A stretch of DNA of 64,000 nt from Blautia obeum ATCC 29174. Lineage in GTDB: Bacteria > Bacillota > Clostridia > Lachnospirales > Lachnospiraceae. Positions within the stretch are counted from its first letter, which is position 1; the number at the start of each line of letters is the position of its first letter. The position numbers and the translations under genes are program-made. The DNA lies in contig NZ_CP102265.1 of NCBI RefSeq assembly GCF_025147765.1, positions 1,296,001 through 1,360,000 of the forward strand, read 5' to 3'. Below the pieces are notes generated by a model. That model ran no database searches. It was given only the letters and a program-made list of their open reading frames with translations, and was not told the origin of the DNA. Shown here piece by piece: positions 43,001 to 50,004 of this stretch.

Positions 43001-43058
43001 CATTGCGGCAGGTGCGATTGGCGGAGTGGTATTTTACAAAAAGAAAAACAAAAAATAA
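40002..43058 (+). CDS. Large cell-surface protein with repeated ASH-like Ig domains and C-terminal anchor
   Basis: 1018 residues, ATG after AAAGGAGGATG. The signal peptide is at 1-27. An Ig-like domain follows (30-130), then a Gln/Thr/Glu-rich linker (about 135-260). Four repeats of about 100 residues start near 263, 432, 539 and 654 and share the pattern DFGTVxxG, QxxTVTNxGN and a proline-rich end, as in choice-of-anchor-D/ASH domains. A Big4-like segment starts near 757 and an unknown domain near 853. The C-terminus is VKTGDNTP, a membrane helix and KKKNKK, a sortase-type layout with a non-canonical motif in place of LPXTG. It is probably an adhesin or surface scaffold. Confidence 0.85.
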   Translation: MRKERILAVIMSVLLALSMISATVFAAEIPALDGKLKIQGTAAEGRTLSAEFKEVKPEGVTEDDVAYLWERKTVEDEETEKAGEKPELKELGKDKTYTVTQDDIGSKIVLTVTGKEENGYTGSLKVVSDTVIDAQTAAGQEVKAAEEKAAAADTAEQQAAQETENEQSQNTDASADTEETTQTGVSEDTDTTYQEDSTQAGTENIEGIPAATTDEEKQQSESAGSESVDGIPEATEDGTYGQTNDAADTADSQKNNDTGKTETPTADASIVIGDGNSEVVDFGTVISGQEDSIQAQYVTVTNTGNTTLNFTDISPEHFMVQDISDPMEQNSSQQLWIVPRAGIAAGEYDDTITYTSEEGVEVSFEAKMTVEAAKDDAQNGNGQDDQKTDTGNTSDPTADDQNKGDETPADSTTDPSNDANTSDGGNNGSTTTEVTLAVDDTVAESGLTFKSTESQQITVKNNSAQAVTVAASSTGAAPAVTIDPSEQVIPSGESATFTVTPAENLATDTPYPDNILFADKNNSDNKIIVPVNVTIPAPAVSNVTRDPKDGPDFGTLVDGYTELPAPQTITLTNEGNADAVLSDAVSSTGAAQGQYFDITWQAQTVKSGAKATFTIQPKINLTANATPYTETFTITDTTNGKSIPITATVTVNSPDPSLDVSGQLIDFAAAKKGYSEIAPQQFTVTNNGNVTVTLEQPALTNFTVSVDPAQLTLAPGATAVYTVQPKTGLDVGAYSEDLKISSSLNKSITVNLQVVKGNAVLTKIQQPAAVTGLANGTKKDAASLKLPSTVVVETTEGSMKAAVSWNVKETSYKQSSTDAQKFTVSGTVTLPSGVDNDNKISLATSVEVSVNAYSAKVASAENNKITGIDVNGVYTTQTKISFTAVGAGMDNNSPKKGDTRYVPQSWTVINTNVWNAAPYTASFGLAQSGDYTLKVAFAQQQYDGSSWKATGTTDTRQVSFSIAKAKVTAPGTNLTPAANRKSSVKTGDNTPILPFVCILIIAAGAIGGVVFYKKKNKK

Positions 43059-43087
43059 AAAAGAAATGAAAAACGATAAAAGTTTTG

Positions 43088-43114
43088 TTAGCACTCATTT
43101 AAAATGAGTGCTAA
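43088..43114. promoter_or_regulatory. CIRCE operator (HrcA binding site)
   Basis: TTAGCACTC, 9 bp, GAGTGCTAA: a perfect match to the CIRCE consensus. It lies directly before the htpG promoter. As RNA the same palindrome followed by TTTTTT can also serve as a terminator for the surface protein gene. Confidence 0.96.
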
Positions 43115-43121
43115 TTTTTTC

Positions 43122-43150
43122 TTGACTTTTGGAAAAAAGGGGATTAGTAT
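43122..43150 (+). promoter_or_regulatory. Promoter of htpG
   Basis: TTGACT, 17 bp, TAGTAT, starting 8 bp after CIRCE, so HrcA binding would hinder polymerase. Confidence 0.75.
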
Positions 43151-43192
43151 ATAGAAAAACGAAAAAAAAAGAATCTAAGGAGTGTGGATAAT

Positions 43193-45250
43193 ATGGCTGA
43201 AAAGCACGGAAATTTATCAATTAACAGTGAAAACATTTTTCCTATCATAAAGAAATGGCTGTATTCTGACCATGATATTTTTGTTCGAGAACTGGTATCC
43301 AATGGTTGCGATGCCATTACAAAATTAAAGAAACTTGAAGTGATGGGAGAATATGCTTTCCCGGATGATTATAAACCGGCAGTGCAGGTCGTTGTAGATT
43401 CTGAAGCAAAGACTTTGAAATTTATCGATAATGGTATTGGTATGACTGCTGATGAAGTAGAGGAATATATTACACAGATCGCATTTTCCGGTGCAACAGA
43501 ATTTCTGGAGAAGTATAAAGATAAAACAACGGATGACCAGATGATTGGTCATTTCGGTCTGGGATTCTATTCTGCATTTATGGTAGCAGATGAAGTGCAT
43601 ATTGATACTCTTTCTTTTAAAGAAGGTGCAACAGCAGTACACTGGACATGCGATGGTGGTACAGAATATGATATGCAGGATGGGGACAGAACAACAGTTG
43701 GTACAGAGATTACGCTGTTTCTGAATGATGAAAGCCTGGAGTTCTGTAATGAATATCGTATGCGTGAAGTTATTGAGAAATACTGTTCTTTCATGCCGGT
43801 AAATATTTATCTGTCTAATGCAAATGCAGAGCAGGAGTATGAGACAATCGACGAAGCTGATCTGAGAGACGACGATGTTGTCGTTGAACATATTCATGAA
43901 GATGCAAAGACAGAAGAAAAAGAAAATGATAAGGGCGAAAAAGAAGTTGTAGAGGTTTCTCCTGCACGTGAGCGTGTAAAGATCAACAAACGTCCGGTAT
44001 CTTTAAGTGATCCGAATCCGTTGTGGATGAAACATCCGAATGAGTGCTCTGATGAGGATTATAAAGAATTCTACCGTAAGGTATTTATGGATTACAAAGA
44101 GCCATTGTTCTGGATCCACCTGAACATGGATTATCCGTTTAACCTGAAAGGTATTTTATATTTCCCGAAGATCAATACAGAATATGATTCTATTGAGGGA
44201 ACAATTAAATTATACAATAACCAGGTATTTATCGCAGATAATATTAAAGAGGTAATCCCAGAATTCCTGCTTCTTCTTAAAGGTGTGATCGATTGTCCGG
44301 ATCTGCCATTGAATGTATCCAGAAGTGCGCTGCAGAATGATGGATTTGTTCAGAAAATTTCTGAATATATTTCCAAGAAAGTAGCAGATAAACTGACAGG
44401 AATGTGTAAGACAGATCGTGAGTCTTATGAGAAATACTGGGATGATATCAGTCCATTCATTAAATTTGGATGCATTAAAGACAGCAAGTTCTCTGAAAAA
44501 CTGCATGACTACATTCTGTTTAAAGATGTTGACAATAAATATCTGACATTGAAAGACTGTATCGAGCAGAATAAGAAAGAAGATACAGCTGAGTCTGACG
44601 ATACAAAGAAAGAAGATGCTGAGAATAAGGAGAATGCAGAAAAGAAAGAGCCTGAAAAGACAACGATCTTCTATGTGACAGATCCGGTACAGCAGAGCCA
44701 GTACATCAATATGTTCAGAGAAGCAGGAAAAAATGCAGTTATTCTTTCTCACAATATTGATACAACTTTTATCTCTCACCTGGAACAGAAAGATCAGACA
44801 ATTCAGTTCAAGAGAATTGATGCAGATGTGACAGAAGAACTGAAGGGTGAAGGTGCAGCAGATGAAAATACTGCAAAAACTCTGACAGAATTATTCCGTA
44901 AGAATCTGAATATGGAGAAACTGGAAGTTAAGGCAGAGAATCTGAAGAATGAATCTGTTGCAGCAATGATGACACTTTCGGAGGAAAGTCGTCGTATGCA
45001 GGATATGATGAAGATGTACAATATGTACGGAATGGATCCTGGAATGTTTGGCGGTCAGGAAACTTTGGTGCTGAATGTGAGTCATCCGCTGGTAAAATAC
45101 CTTGCGGAAAATCAGGAGTCTGAACATGCAGCAGTAATCTGCCAGCAGTTATATGATCTTGCAATGTTGAGTCATAAACAGTTATCGCCAGATGAAATGA
45201 CCAAATTTGTACAGAGAAGCAATGAAATTCTGATGCTTCTTACAAAATAA
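43193..45250 (+). CDS. htpG: HSP90-family chaperone HtpG
   Basis: 685 residues from ATG 43193, 7-8 bp after AAGGAGTG; an in-frame GTG overlaps that site. The N-terminal GHKL ATPase has LVSNGCDAITKL, IDNGIGMTADEV and IGHFGLGFYSAFMV. The middle domain has SRSALQNDGFVQKIS with the catalytic Arg region. The C-terminal dimerisation domain is present. Two charged inserts (DAKTEEKENDKGEKE, and KKEDAENKENAEKKE near 470-490) are longer than in E. coli HtpG. Upstream CIRCE indicates HrcA-repressed, heat-induced expression. Monocistronic. Confidence 0.96.
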   Translation: MAEKHGNLSINSENIFPIIKKWLYSDHDIFVRELVSNGCDAITKLKKLEVMGEYAFPDDYKPAVQVVVDSEAKTLKFIDNGIGMTADEVEEYITQIAFSGATEFLEKYKDKTTDDQMIGHFGLGFYSAFMVADEVHIDTLSFKEGATAVHWTCDGGTEYDMQDGDRTTVGTEITLFLNDESLEFCNEYRMREVIEKYCSFMPVNIYLSNANAEQEYETIDEADLRDDDVVVEHIHEDAKTEEKENDKGEKEVVEVSPARERVKINKRPVSLSDPNPLWMKHPNECSDEDYKEFYRKVFMDYKEPLFWIHLNMDYPFNLKGILYFPKINTEYDSIEGTIKLYNNQVFIADNIKEVIPEFLLLLKGVIDCPDLPLNVSRSALQNDGFVQKISEYISKKVADKLTGMCKTDRESYEKYWDDISPFIKFGCIKDSKFSEKLHDYILFKDVDNKYLTLKDCIEQNKKEDTAESDDTKKEDAENKENAEKKEPEKTTIFYVTDPVQQSQYINMFREAGKNAVILSHNIDTTFISHLEQKDQTIQFKRIDADVTEELKGEGAADENTAKTLTELFRKNLNMEKLEVKAENLKNESVAAMMTLSEESRRMQDMMKMYNMYGMDPGMFGGQETLVLNVSHPLVKYLAENQESEHAAVICQQLYDLAMLSHKQLSPDEMTKFVQRSNEILMLLTK

Positions 45251-45278
45251 AAGCAAAAATTTAAAGACAATATAAAAA

Positions 45279-45327
45279 GAATCCCGAATATTTTCTTTTA
45301 TGTGGAAAAAAATCGGGATTTTTTTAT
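45279..45327 (+). terminator. Intrinsic terminator after htpG
   Basis: AATCCCGA pairs with TCGGGATT, followed by TTTTTT; the loop is 25 nt. Confidence 0.85.
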
Positions 45328-45333
45328 ATTTTG

Positions 45334-45362
45334 TTGACAAAAAACAATAAATTCTATATGCT
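45334..45362 (+). promoter_or_regulatory. Promoter upstream of the Spo0A-C-like gene
   Basis: TTGACA, 17 bp, TATGCT. A second candidate -10 (TATAAT at 45486-45491) lies nearer the gene, with no clear -35 box, so there may be two start points. Confidence 0.55.
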
Positions 45363-45421
45363 GAAATTGTATGGCGAACCTATGATTTTGTAGTTATAAC
45401 ATGAATAGTGTGACTCTTAAA

Positions 45422-45491
45422 ATGTCGTTTTTTTTCGAAGAACCACGAGTTTGGTATGTAAAAGAAAAATAAGAAAAAATTGTCGTATAAT
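45422..45491 (+). promoter_or_regulatory. Two 0A-box-like sites
   Basis: ATGTCGTT at 45422-45429 and TTGTCGTA at 45480-45487 resemble the Spo0A box TTGTCGAA (core TGTCG in both). The second overlaps the TATAAT at 45486. It could allow Spo0A or the product of this gene itself to control transcription (inference). Confidence 0.35.
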
Positions 45492-45525
45492 AATGACAAA
45501 ACAGGAAAAGGCGGAGGGAGAGCAC

Positions 45526-45951
45526 ATGAGAAAAGTATATCGATTAATCCGACAGCTGGGAATGACCTCAAAATATAAAGGATATTATTATGTTGCCGAA
45601 GCAGTAATGATGTCGATGGAACTTCAGGATTATCCAATTAAGATCACGAAGGACATCTATCCATATCTGGCAAAAAAATTCAAATCAACACCAGTTAATA
45701 TTGAACATGATATTCGGACGGTCATTAATGTATGTTGGACAGCTAATAAAGAAACGATGGATCGAATCGCAGGTTATCCTCTTCGCTACAGACCTACAAA
45801 CAGTGAGTTTGTAGATATGCTGGCATATTATCTCATCCAGACAGAACTGGATGCAGAAAATGCAATTGAGGAAGCCAAAAAGAATCTTACAGCCTGTCAA
45901 AATCCAATCGATGTTTTTGAAAAAATTTCGGAACTGCAGAATCCCATGTGA
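45526..45951 (+). CDS. Standalone Spo0A C-terminal DNA-binding domain protein
   Basis: 141 residues from ATG 45526, 5 bp after GGAGGGAG. The whole protein aligns with the Spo0A effector domain: LIRQLGMTSKYKGYYYVAEA, IYPYLAKKFKSTPVNIEHDIRTVIN (recognition helix region) and GYPLRYRPTNSEFVDML. The receiver domain is absent, so it cannot be activated by the phosphorelay. About 25 extra residues follow the domain. It could bind 0A boxes constitutively, compete with Spo0A, or have other targets. Its last 65 bp overlap the convergent gene. Confidence 0.85.
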   Translation: MRKVYRLIRQLGMTSKYKGYYYVAEAVMMSMELQDYPIKITKDIYPYLAKKFKSTPVNIEHDIRTVINVCWTANKETMDRIAGYPLRYRPTNSEFVDMLAYYLIQTELDAENAIEEAKKNLTACQNPIDVFEKISELQNPM

Positions 45952-46390
45952 TTTCAGGGTGTCTGTCCAGAAGAAATGTATCGGAAGAAATTCCGGTCGT
46001 ACAGAATAATTCGTTGTTTTTATATTGAAGGTTTAAATTTAATCCGCGAATCTGATCAGTAGAAATCTGGAAAGAAGAATCTGCAAATAATAGTGAATAC
46101 TGAGCCGGAGACAGCTGAAAAACGATTCGAAACTGTATTGGCAGTAATTTGCCGCGTATGATTGAAAAACAGTAAGATTTCAGCTCTTTCCAGGGACAGT
46201 AATCTGAATCATTAAAATTCATATTTTGCACGGTATCCGTGTCAAAAAAATCTTTGTGGATTTTTCCGTCAATTGTGAAGTTGCTGAAAGTAGTAATGGA
46301 TGCTTCTACCAGAGAAAAAGAATCGAAGGTATCTCCGATCAGTAACTGATTCATGAAGCTTTTGACATCGTTGATTTTAAGTGCAAGCAT
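45887..46390 (-). CDS. DUF5721-like protein
   Basis: 167 residues, starting at the ATG complementary to 46388-46390 with GGGAG upstream; a longer frame has no site. MLALKINDVKSFMNQLLIG and FSLVEASITTFSNFTIDGKI match my memory of DUF5721, a family almost confined to Lachnospiraceae. WKELKSYCFSIIRGKLLPIQFRIVFQLS follows. It is cytoplasmic and of unknown function. It ends inside the convergent Spo0A-C-like gene (65 bp overlap), so the two transcripts are antisense at their 3' ends. Confidence 0.75.
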   Translation of the reverse strand: MLALKINDVKSFMNQLLIGDTFDSFSLVEASITTFSNFTIDGKIHKDFFDTDTVQNMNFNDSDYCPWKELKSYCFSIIRGKLLPIQFRIVFQLSPAQYSLLFADSSFQISTDQIRGLNLNLQYKNNELFCTTGISSDTFLLDRHPEITWDSAVPKFFQKHRLDFDRL

Positions 46391-46543
46391 TTTGAACTCC
46401 CATAATTTAGTGTAGCTTCTATTATAAAACAGAATCAAAAAAAAGAATAGAGTTTTTCGAAAAAGTCTTTTCAAATATGTAGCTATATGGTAATATAGAT
46501 GTGGTATTCGATACTACATATTATGGAAAAGAGGACGATATAA

Positions 46544-47383
46544 TTGAGCTATAAAATTGTCATAGATAGTTGTGGGGAATTATTGGATGAGTGGAAAAAA
46601 GATCCTCGCTTTGAGTCGGTAGCACTGACTTTGAGCGTTGGTGGTGAAAATATTATAGATGATGAAAATTTTGACCAGGCTTCTTTTTTAAAAAAAGTAG
46701 CTGACTGCCCGGAATGCCCAAAATCGGCATGCCCGTCACCGGAACGCTATATGAGGGCGTTTGACTGTGATGCGGATCACGTATATGCAGTTACGCTTTC
46801 AGCAGAACTTAGTGGCTCGTATAACAGTGCTGTTCTGGGAAAAAGTCTTTTGCAGGAAGAAAATCCTGGTAAGCAGATTTATGTGTTTAATTCGAAATCG
46901 GCATCTGTCGGACAGTCCCTGATTGCGATGAAAATACAGGAATGTGAAGAAGCTGGGTATTCATTTGAGAAAGTAATTGAGACAGTAGAAGCATATATTG
47001 CTGACCAGCACACGTTTTTTGTTCTGGATAATCTGGAAACGCTTCGCAAAAATGGAAGACTCAGTAAGGTAAAAGCTCTTGTGGCAAGCGCATTAAAAAT
47101 CAAACCTGTCATGGGCTCTACAGATGAAGGAGCAATCTGTCAGCTGGATCAGGCAAGAGGCATGAACAAAGCTCTTGTAAAAATGGCTCAGAACATTGTA
47201 GACAAAACAAAAGACAGTGAAAATAAAATCCTTGCAATTTCTCACTGCAACTGCAGGGAGAGAGCAGTGCTTCTGAAGAATGCACTGGAAGAGAGAATGC
47301 CTGTAAAACATATCGTTATTTTGGATACTGCGGGAGTAAGCAGTATGTACGCTAATGATGGCGGTGTGATTGTAGCTGTATAA
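46544..47383 (+). CDS. DegV family fatty-acid-binding protein
   Basis: 279 residues from TTG 46544 with AGAGGA upstream. YKIVIDSCGELLDEWKKD is the usual DegV start, YAVTLSAELSGSYNSAVLG the ligand-binding region and VLDNLETLRKNGRLSKVKAL the middle block. FakB-type DegV proteins hold a fatty acid for phosphorylation by FakA, although here two cysteines in SCGE and CPECPKSACP are unusual. No fakA is adjacent. Divergent from the DUF5721-like gene. Confidence 0.9.
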   Translation: MSYKIVIDSCGELLDEWKKDPRFESVALTLSVGGENIIDDENFDQASFLKKVADCPECPKSACPSPERYMRAFDCDADHVYAVTLSAELSGSYNSAVLGKSLLQEENPGKQIYVFNSKSASVGQSLIAMKIQECEEAGYSFEKVIETVEAYIADQHTFFVLDNLETLRKNGRLSKVKALVASALKIKPVMGSTDEGAICQLDQARGMNKALVKMAQNIVDKTKDSENKILAISHCNCRERAVLLKNALEERMPVKHIVILDTAGVSSMYANDGGVIVAV

Positions 47384-47387
47384 GCCC

Positions 47388-47416
47388 TTCCCTTTTGTGT
47401 GAGAGTGTGATATAAT
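47388..47416 (+). promoter_or_regulatory. Possible extended -10 promoter
   Basis: TGATATAAT is an extended -10. The -35 region (TTCCCT) is poor. It lies 40 bp before the small membrane protein. Confidence 0.4.
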
Positions 47417-47456
47417 AACAAAAGTTTAAGCTTATACAATAAAGGAGATTCTTGGA

Positions 47457-47708
47457 ATGAGTCAGAAAAAAGTAGACAGCTATAAGGCAGGCAAAGCAGG
47501 CCGCTCAAAAGCATCCAGAAAAGAAAAAATGATTGACAAACTGGAAATTCTTGCATGGATTGCAATCTGTGTGGCAATGGTTGGATGGATTGGATTTTCC
47601 GCGTATGCAAAGATCGAGACAAAACAGGAGTCTGTTGTTACAGAGACAGTAATGGATACTTCTGCAATTGATAATTATGTTTCGGATCTTTCGTCTGATG
47701 TACAGTAA
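47457..47708 (+). CDS. Small single-pass membrane protein
   Basis: 83 residues, ATG after AAAGGAGA. A basic N-terminus (KAGKAGRSKASRKEK) is followed by one helix (LEILAWIAICVAMVGWIGFSAY, about 30-52) and an extracellular acidic tail. No family is recognised. Topology is N-in by the positive-inside rule. Confidence 0.72.
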   Translation: MSQKKVDSYKAGKAGRSKASRKEKMIDKLEILAWIAICVAMVGWIGFSAYAKIETKQESVVTETVMDTSAIDNYVSDLSSDVQ

Positions 47709-47726
47709 AAATGAAAATGAGATAAT

Positions 47727-47757
47727 AAAAAACCCCGGTTTTCACCGGGGTTTTTTA
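47727..47757. terminator. Bidirectional terminator between the small membrane protein and csp
   Basis: AAAAAACCCCGG-TTTTCA-CCGGGGTTTTTT. It works in both directions between convergent genes. Confidence 0.93.
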
Positions 47758-47799
47758 TTGAATGGTTTGAAAGGTTATTACAACCTTGAAGTATCAGAA

Positions 47800-48000
47800 T
47801 TATAATTTTGTAACGTTAGCAGCCTGCATTCCGCGAGCGCCTTCTGTTAAATCATAAGTTACAGCCTGTCCTTCATCCAGTGATTTGAATCCTTCACCAT
47901 TGATTGCAGAAAAATGAACGAATACGTCAGCGCCGTCCTCTCCTGTGATAAAGCCATAGCCTTTTTCTGCGTTGAACCATTTTACAGTTCCCTTGTTCAT
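47800..48000 (-). CDS. Cold-shock domain protein (CspA family)
   Basis: 66 residues from the ATG complementary to 47998-48000 (GGAGG upstream). The frame is open further upstream but that is leader RNA. KGTVKWFNAEKGYGFIT is RNP1, DVFVHFSAI RNP2. It is an RNA chaperone. The gene has a perfect-consensus promoter and a 130-nt leader with a large hairpin, so control at the RNA level is likely. Confidence 0.95.
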   Translation of the reverse strand: MNKGTVKWFNAEKGYGFITGEDGADVFVHFSAINGEGFKSLDEGQAVTYDLTEGARGMQAANVTKL

Positions 48001-48048
48001 GATGTTACCTCCATAAAAATAAAAAGTTAAATGTCCATCTGACGAAAA

Positions 48049-48108
48049 AATCACCAGATTTTAGAGACTATATCGTTGGTAATATATAATCTCTAAAAAC
48101 TAGTGATT
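48049..48108 (-). promoter_or_regulatory. Leader-RNA hairpin of the csp gene
   Basis: On the minus strand AATCACTAGTTTTTAGAGA pairs with TCTCTAAAATCTGGTGATT (two mismatches) around a 22-nt loop, followed by TTTT. It lies about 50 nt before the start codon and looks like a weak terminator or thermo-responsive structure. Confidence 0.7.
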
Positions 48109-48140
48109 TTATATTAAGGTTCTCTTCGTCTATGAGTAGA

Positions 48141-48169
48141 ATTATATCTCCCGCTTCTAAAAATGTCAA
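48141..48169 (-). promoter_or_regulatory. Perfect-consensus promoter of csp
   Basis: On the minus strand: TTGACA, 17 bp, TATAAT. The start point would be near 48134, giving a leader of about 130 nt. Confidence 0.92.
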
Positions 48170-48275
48170 GGTGAATATGTAAAAAACACTTTATTAAATC
48201 GTTTGTTTCGTGTATGATATTAGTGATAATGTATAGAAAAAATATGAAGAATATAAATTCCAGGAGGAAGCAGTT

Positions 48276-49202
48276 ATGATCAATAAGCTTATTGAAAAAA
48301 TCCGCAAAACTAATGCACCGATCGTTGTAGGTCTGGATCCGATGCTGAATTACATACCGAAACATATCCAGGAAAATGCCTTTGCAGAATTTGGAGAGAC
48401 TCTGGAAGGTGCAGCAGAAGCAATCTGGCAGTTCAATAAAGGAATCGTAGATGCAACATATGACCTGATTCCTGCAGTAAAACCACAGATTGCAATGTAT
48501 GAGCAGTTTGGCATTCCGGGACTGCAGGCATACAAAAAGACCGTTGATTACTGTAAATCAAAAGATCTTGTAGTCATTGGTGATATCAAGCGTGGAGACA
48601 TCGGATCCACATCGGCAGCGTATGCAGTTGGACATCTGGGACATGTTCAGGTAGGATCCAAGAAATATGCAGGATTTGATGAGGATTTTGCAACAGTTAA
48701 TCCATATCTGGGTTCGGATGGAGTGAAGCCATTTATCGAAGTCTGCAAAGAAGAAAATAAAGGTCTGTTTATTCTTGTAAAGACATCCAATCCTTCCAGC
48801 GGCGAATTCCAGGATCGTATCATGGACGGACGCCCACTGTATGAATGGGTAGGAGAGAAAGTTGCCGAGTGGGGCGCAGATCATATGGGTAAAGAATATA
48901 GCTATATCGGAGCTGTAGTTGGCGCAACTTATCCGGAAATGGGAAAAGTACTTCGCAAGCTTATGCCAAAAACATTTATCCTGGTACCTGGATACGGCGC
49001 ACAGGGTGGAAAAGGCTCTGATCTGGTGCATTTCTTCAATGAAGATGGTCTTGGTGCAATTGTAAACTCATCCAGAGGAATCATTGCAGCATACAAACAG
49101 GAAGCATATGCGGAATTTGGAGAACTGAATTATGCAGATGCTTCTCGTAAGGCAGTGGAAGTGATGATCAAAGATATCAGTGGAGCCCTTAAGAATCGCT
49201 AA
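48276..49202 (+). CDS. pyrF: Orotidine 5'-phosphate decarboxylase (class 2)
   Basis: 308 residues, ATG after CAGGAGGAAG. It is the long PyrF form. PIVVGLDPML is the first strand, VIGDIKRGDIGSTSAAYA the catalytic DxKxxDI block and LVPGYGAQGGKG the phosphate site. It makes UMP from OMP. It starts the run pyrF-pyrK-pyrD; pyrE lies further on beyond a MATE gene. Confidence 0.96.
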   Translation: MINKLIEKIRKTNAPIVVGLDPMLNYIPKHIQENAFAEFGETLEGAAEAIWQFNKGIVDATYDLIPAVKPQIAMYEQFGIPGLQAYKKTVDYCKSKDLVVIGDIKRGDIGSTSAAYAVGHLGHVQVGSKKYAGFDEDFATVNPYLGSDGVKPFIEVCKEENKGLFILVKTSNPSSGEFQDRIMDGRPLYEWVGEKVAEWGADHMGKEYSYIGAVVGATYPEMGKVLRKLMPKTFILVPGYGAQGGKGSDLVHFFNEDGLGAIVNSSRGIIAAYKQEAYAEFGELNYADASRKAVEVMIKDISGALKNR

Positions 49203-49221
49203 TGAGGGCAGGAGGAGACAG

Positions 49222-50004
49222 ATGAGTACAAAAACAAAAGAGACTTTGACTGTTATCAGTCAGGAAGAAATCGGCAGAGATATTTACAGTCTCTGGCTTC
49301 AGACTGATCAGATGGCACAGAATGCGCGTCCGGGGCAGTTCCTTTCTTTATACACAGGAGATGGAAGTAAACTTCTTCCGAGACCGATCAGCATCTGTGA
49401 GATTGATAAAGAAGACAGCAAAATCAGACTGGTGTATCGCGTGACTGGGAAAAATACCGGAACAGAAGGATTTTCCAGACTGAAACCAGGAGAAAAGATT
49501 GAGGCACTGGGACCTCTTGGAAATGGCTTTCCATTGGAAGAAGCAGAAGGGAAAAAAGTATTTCTGATTGGTGGCGGTATCGGAATTCCACCGATGCTTG
49601 AGACTGCAAAACAGCTAAAAGCTGAAAAAACAGCAGTTCTTGGATATAGGGATGAATTGTTCCTGAATGATGAATTTACAAGATATGCAGATGTTTATGT
49701 TGCTACAGAAGATGGAAGCGCAGGGACAAAAGGCAATGTATTAAATGCGATTTGTGAAAGGGGACTTGAGGCAGAGGTTATTTTTGCCTGTGGTCCAACG
49801 CCGATGCTTCGTGCACTGAAAGAGTATGCAGCAGAGAAGAATATCACATGCTGGATTTCCATGGAGGAAAGAATGGCGTGTGGAATCGGAGCATGTCTTG
49901 GATGTGTCTGCAAATCAAAAGAGATTGATGCGCATTCTCTGGTGCATAACAAACGTGTTTGTAAAGATGGACCGGTATTCTTGAGCACGGAGGTGGAGTT
50001 ATGA
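49222..50004 (+). CDS. pyrK: Dihydroorotate dehydrogenase electron-transfer subunit
   Basis: 260 residues from ATG 49222, after GGAGGAGA. FAD domain RPISICEID and YRVTGKNTGTEG; NAD domain VFLIGGGIGIPPMLE and CGPTPMLRAL; C-terminal 2Fe-2S cysteines in CGIGACLGCVCK and RVCKDGPVF. It carries electrons from PyrD to NAD. The end overlaps pyrD by 4 bp, giving the type 1B two-subunit enzyme. Confidence 0.96.
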   Translation: MSTKTKETLTVISQEEIGRDIYSLWLQTDQMAQNARPGQFLSLYTGDGSKLLPRPISICEIDKEDSKIRLVYRVTGKNTGTEGFSRLKPGEKIEALGPLGNGFPLEEAEGKKVFLIGGGIGIPPMLETAKQLKAEKTAVLGYRDELFLNDEFTRYADVYVATEDGSAGTKGNVLNAICERGLEAEVIFACGPTPMLRALKEYAAEKNITCWISMEERMACGIGACLGCVCKSKEIDAHSLVHNKRVCKDGPVFLSTEVEL

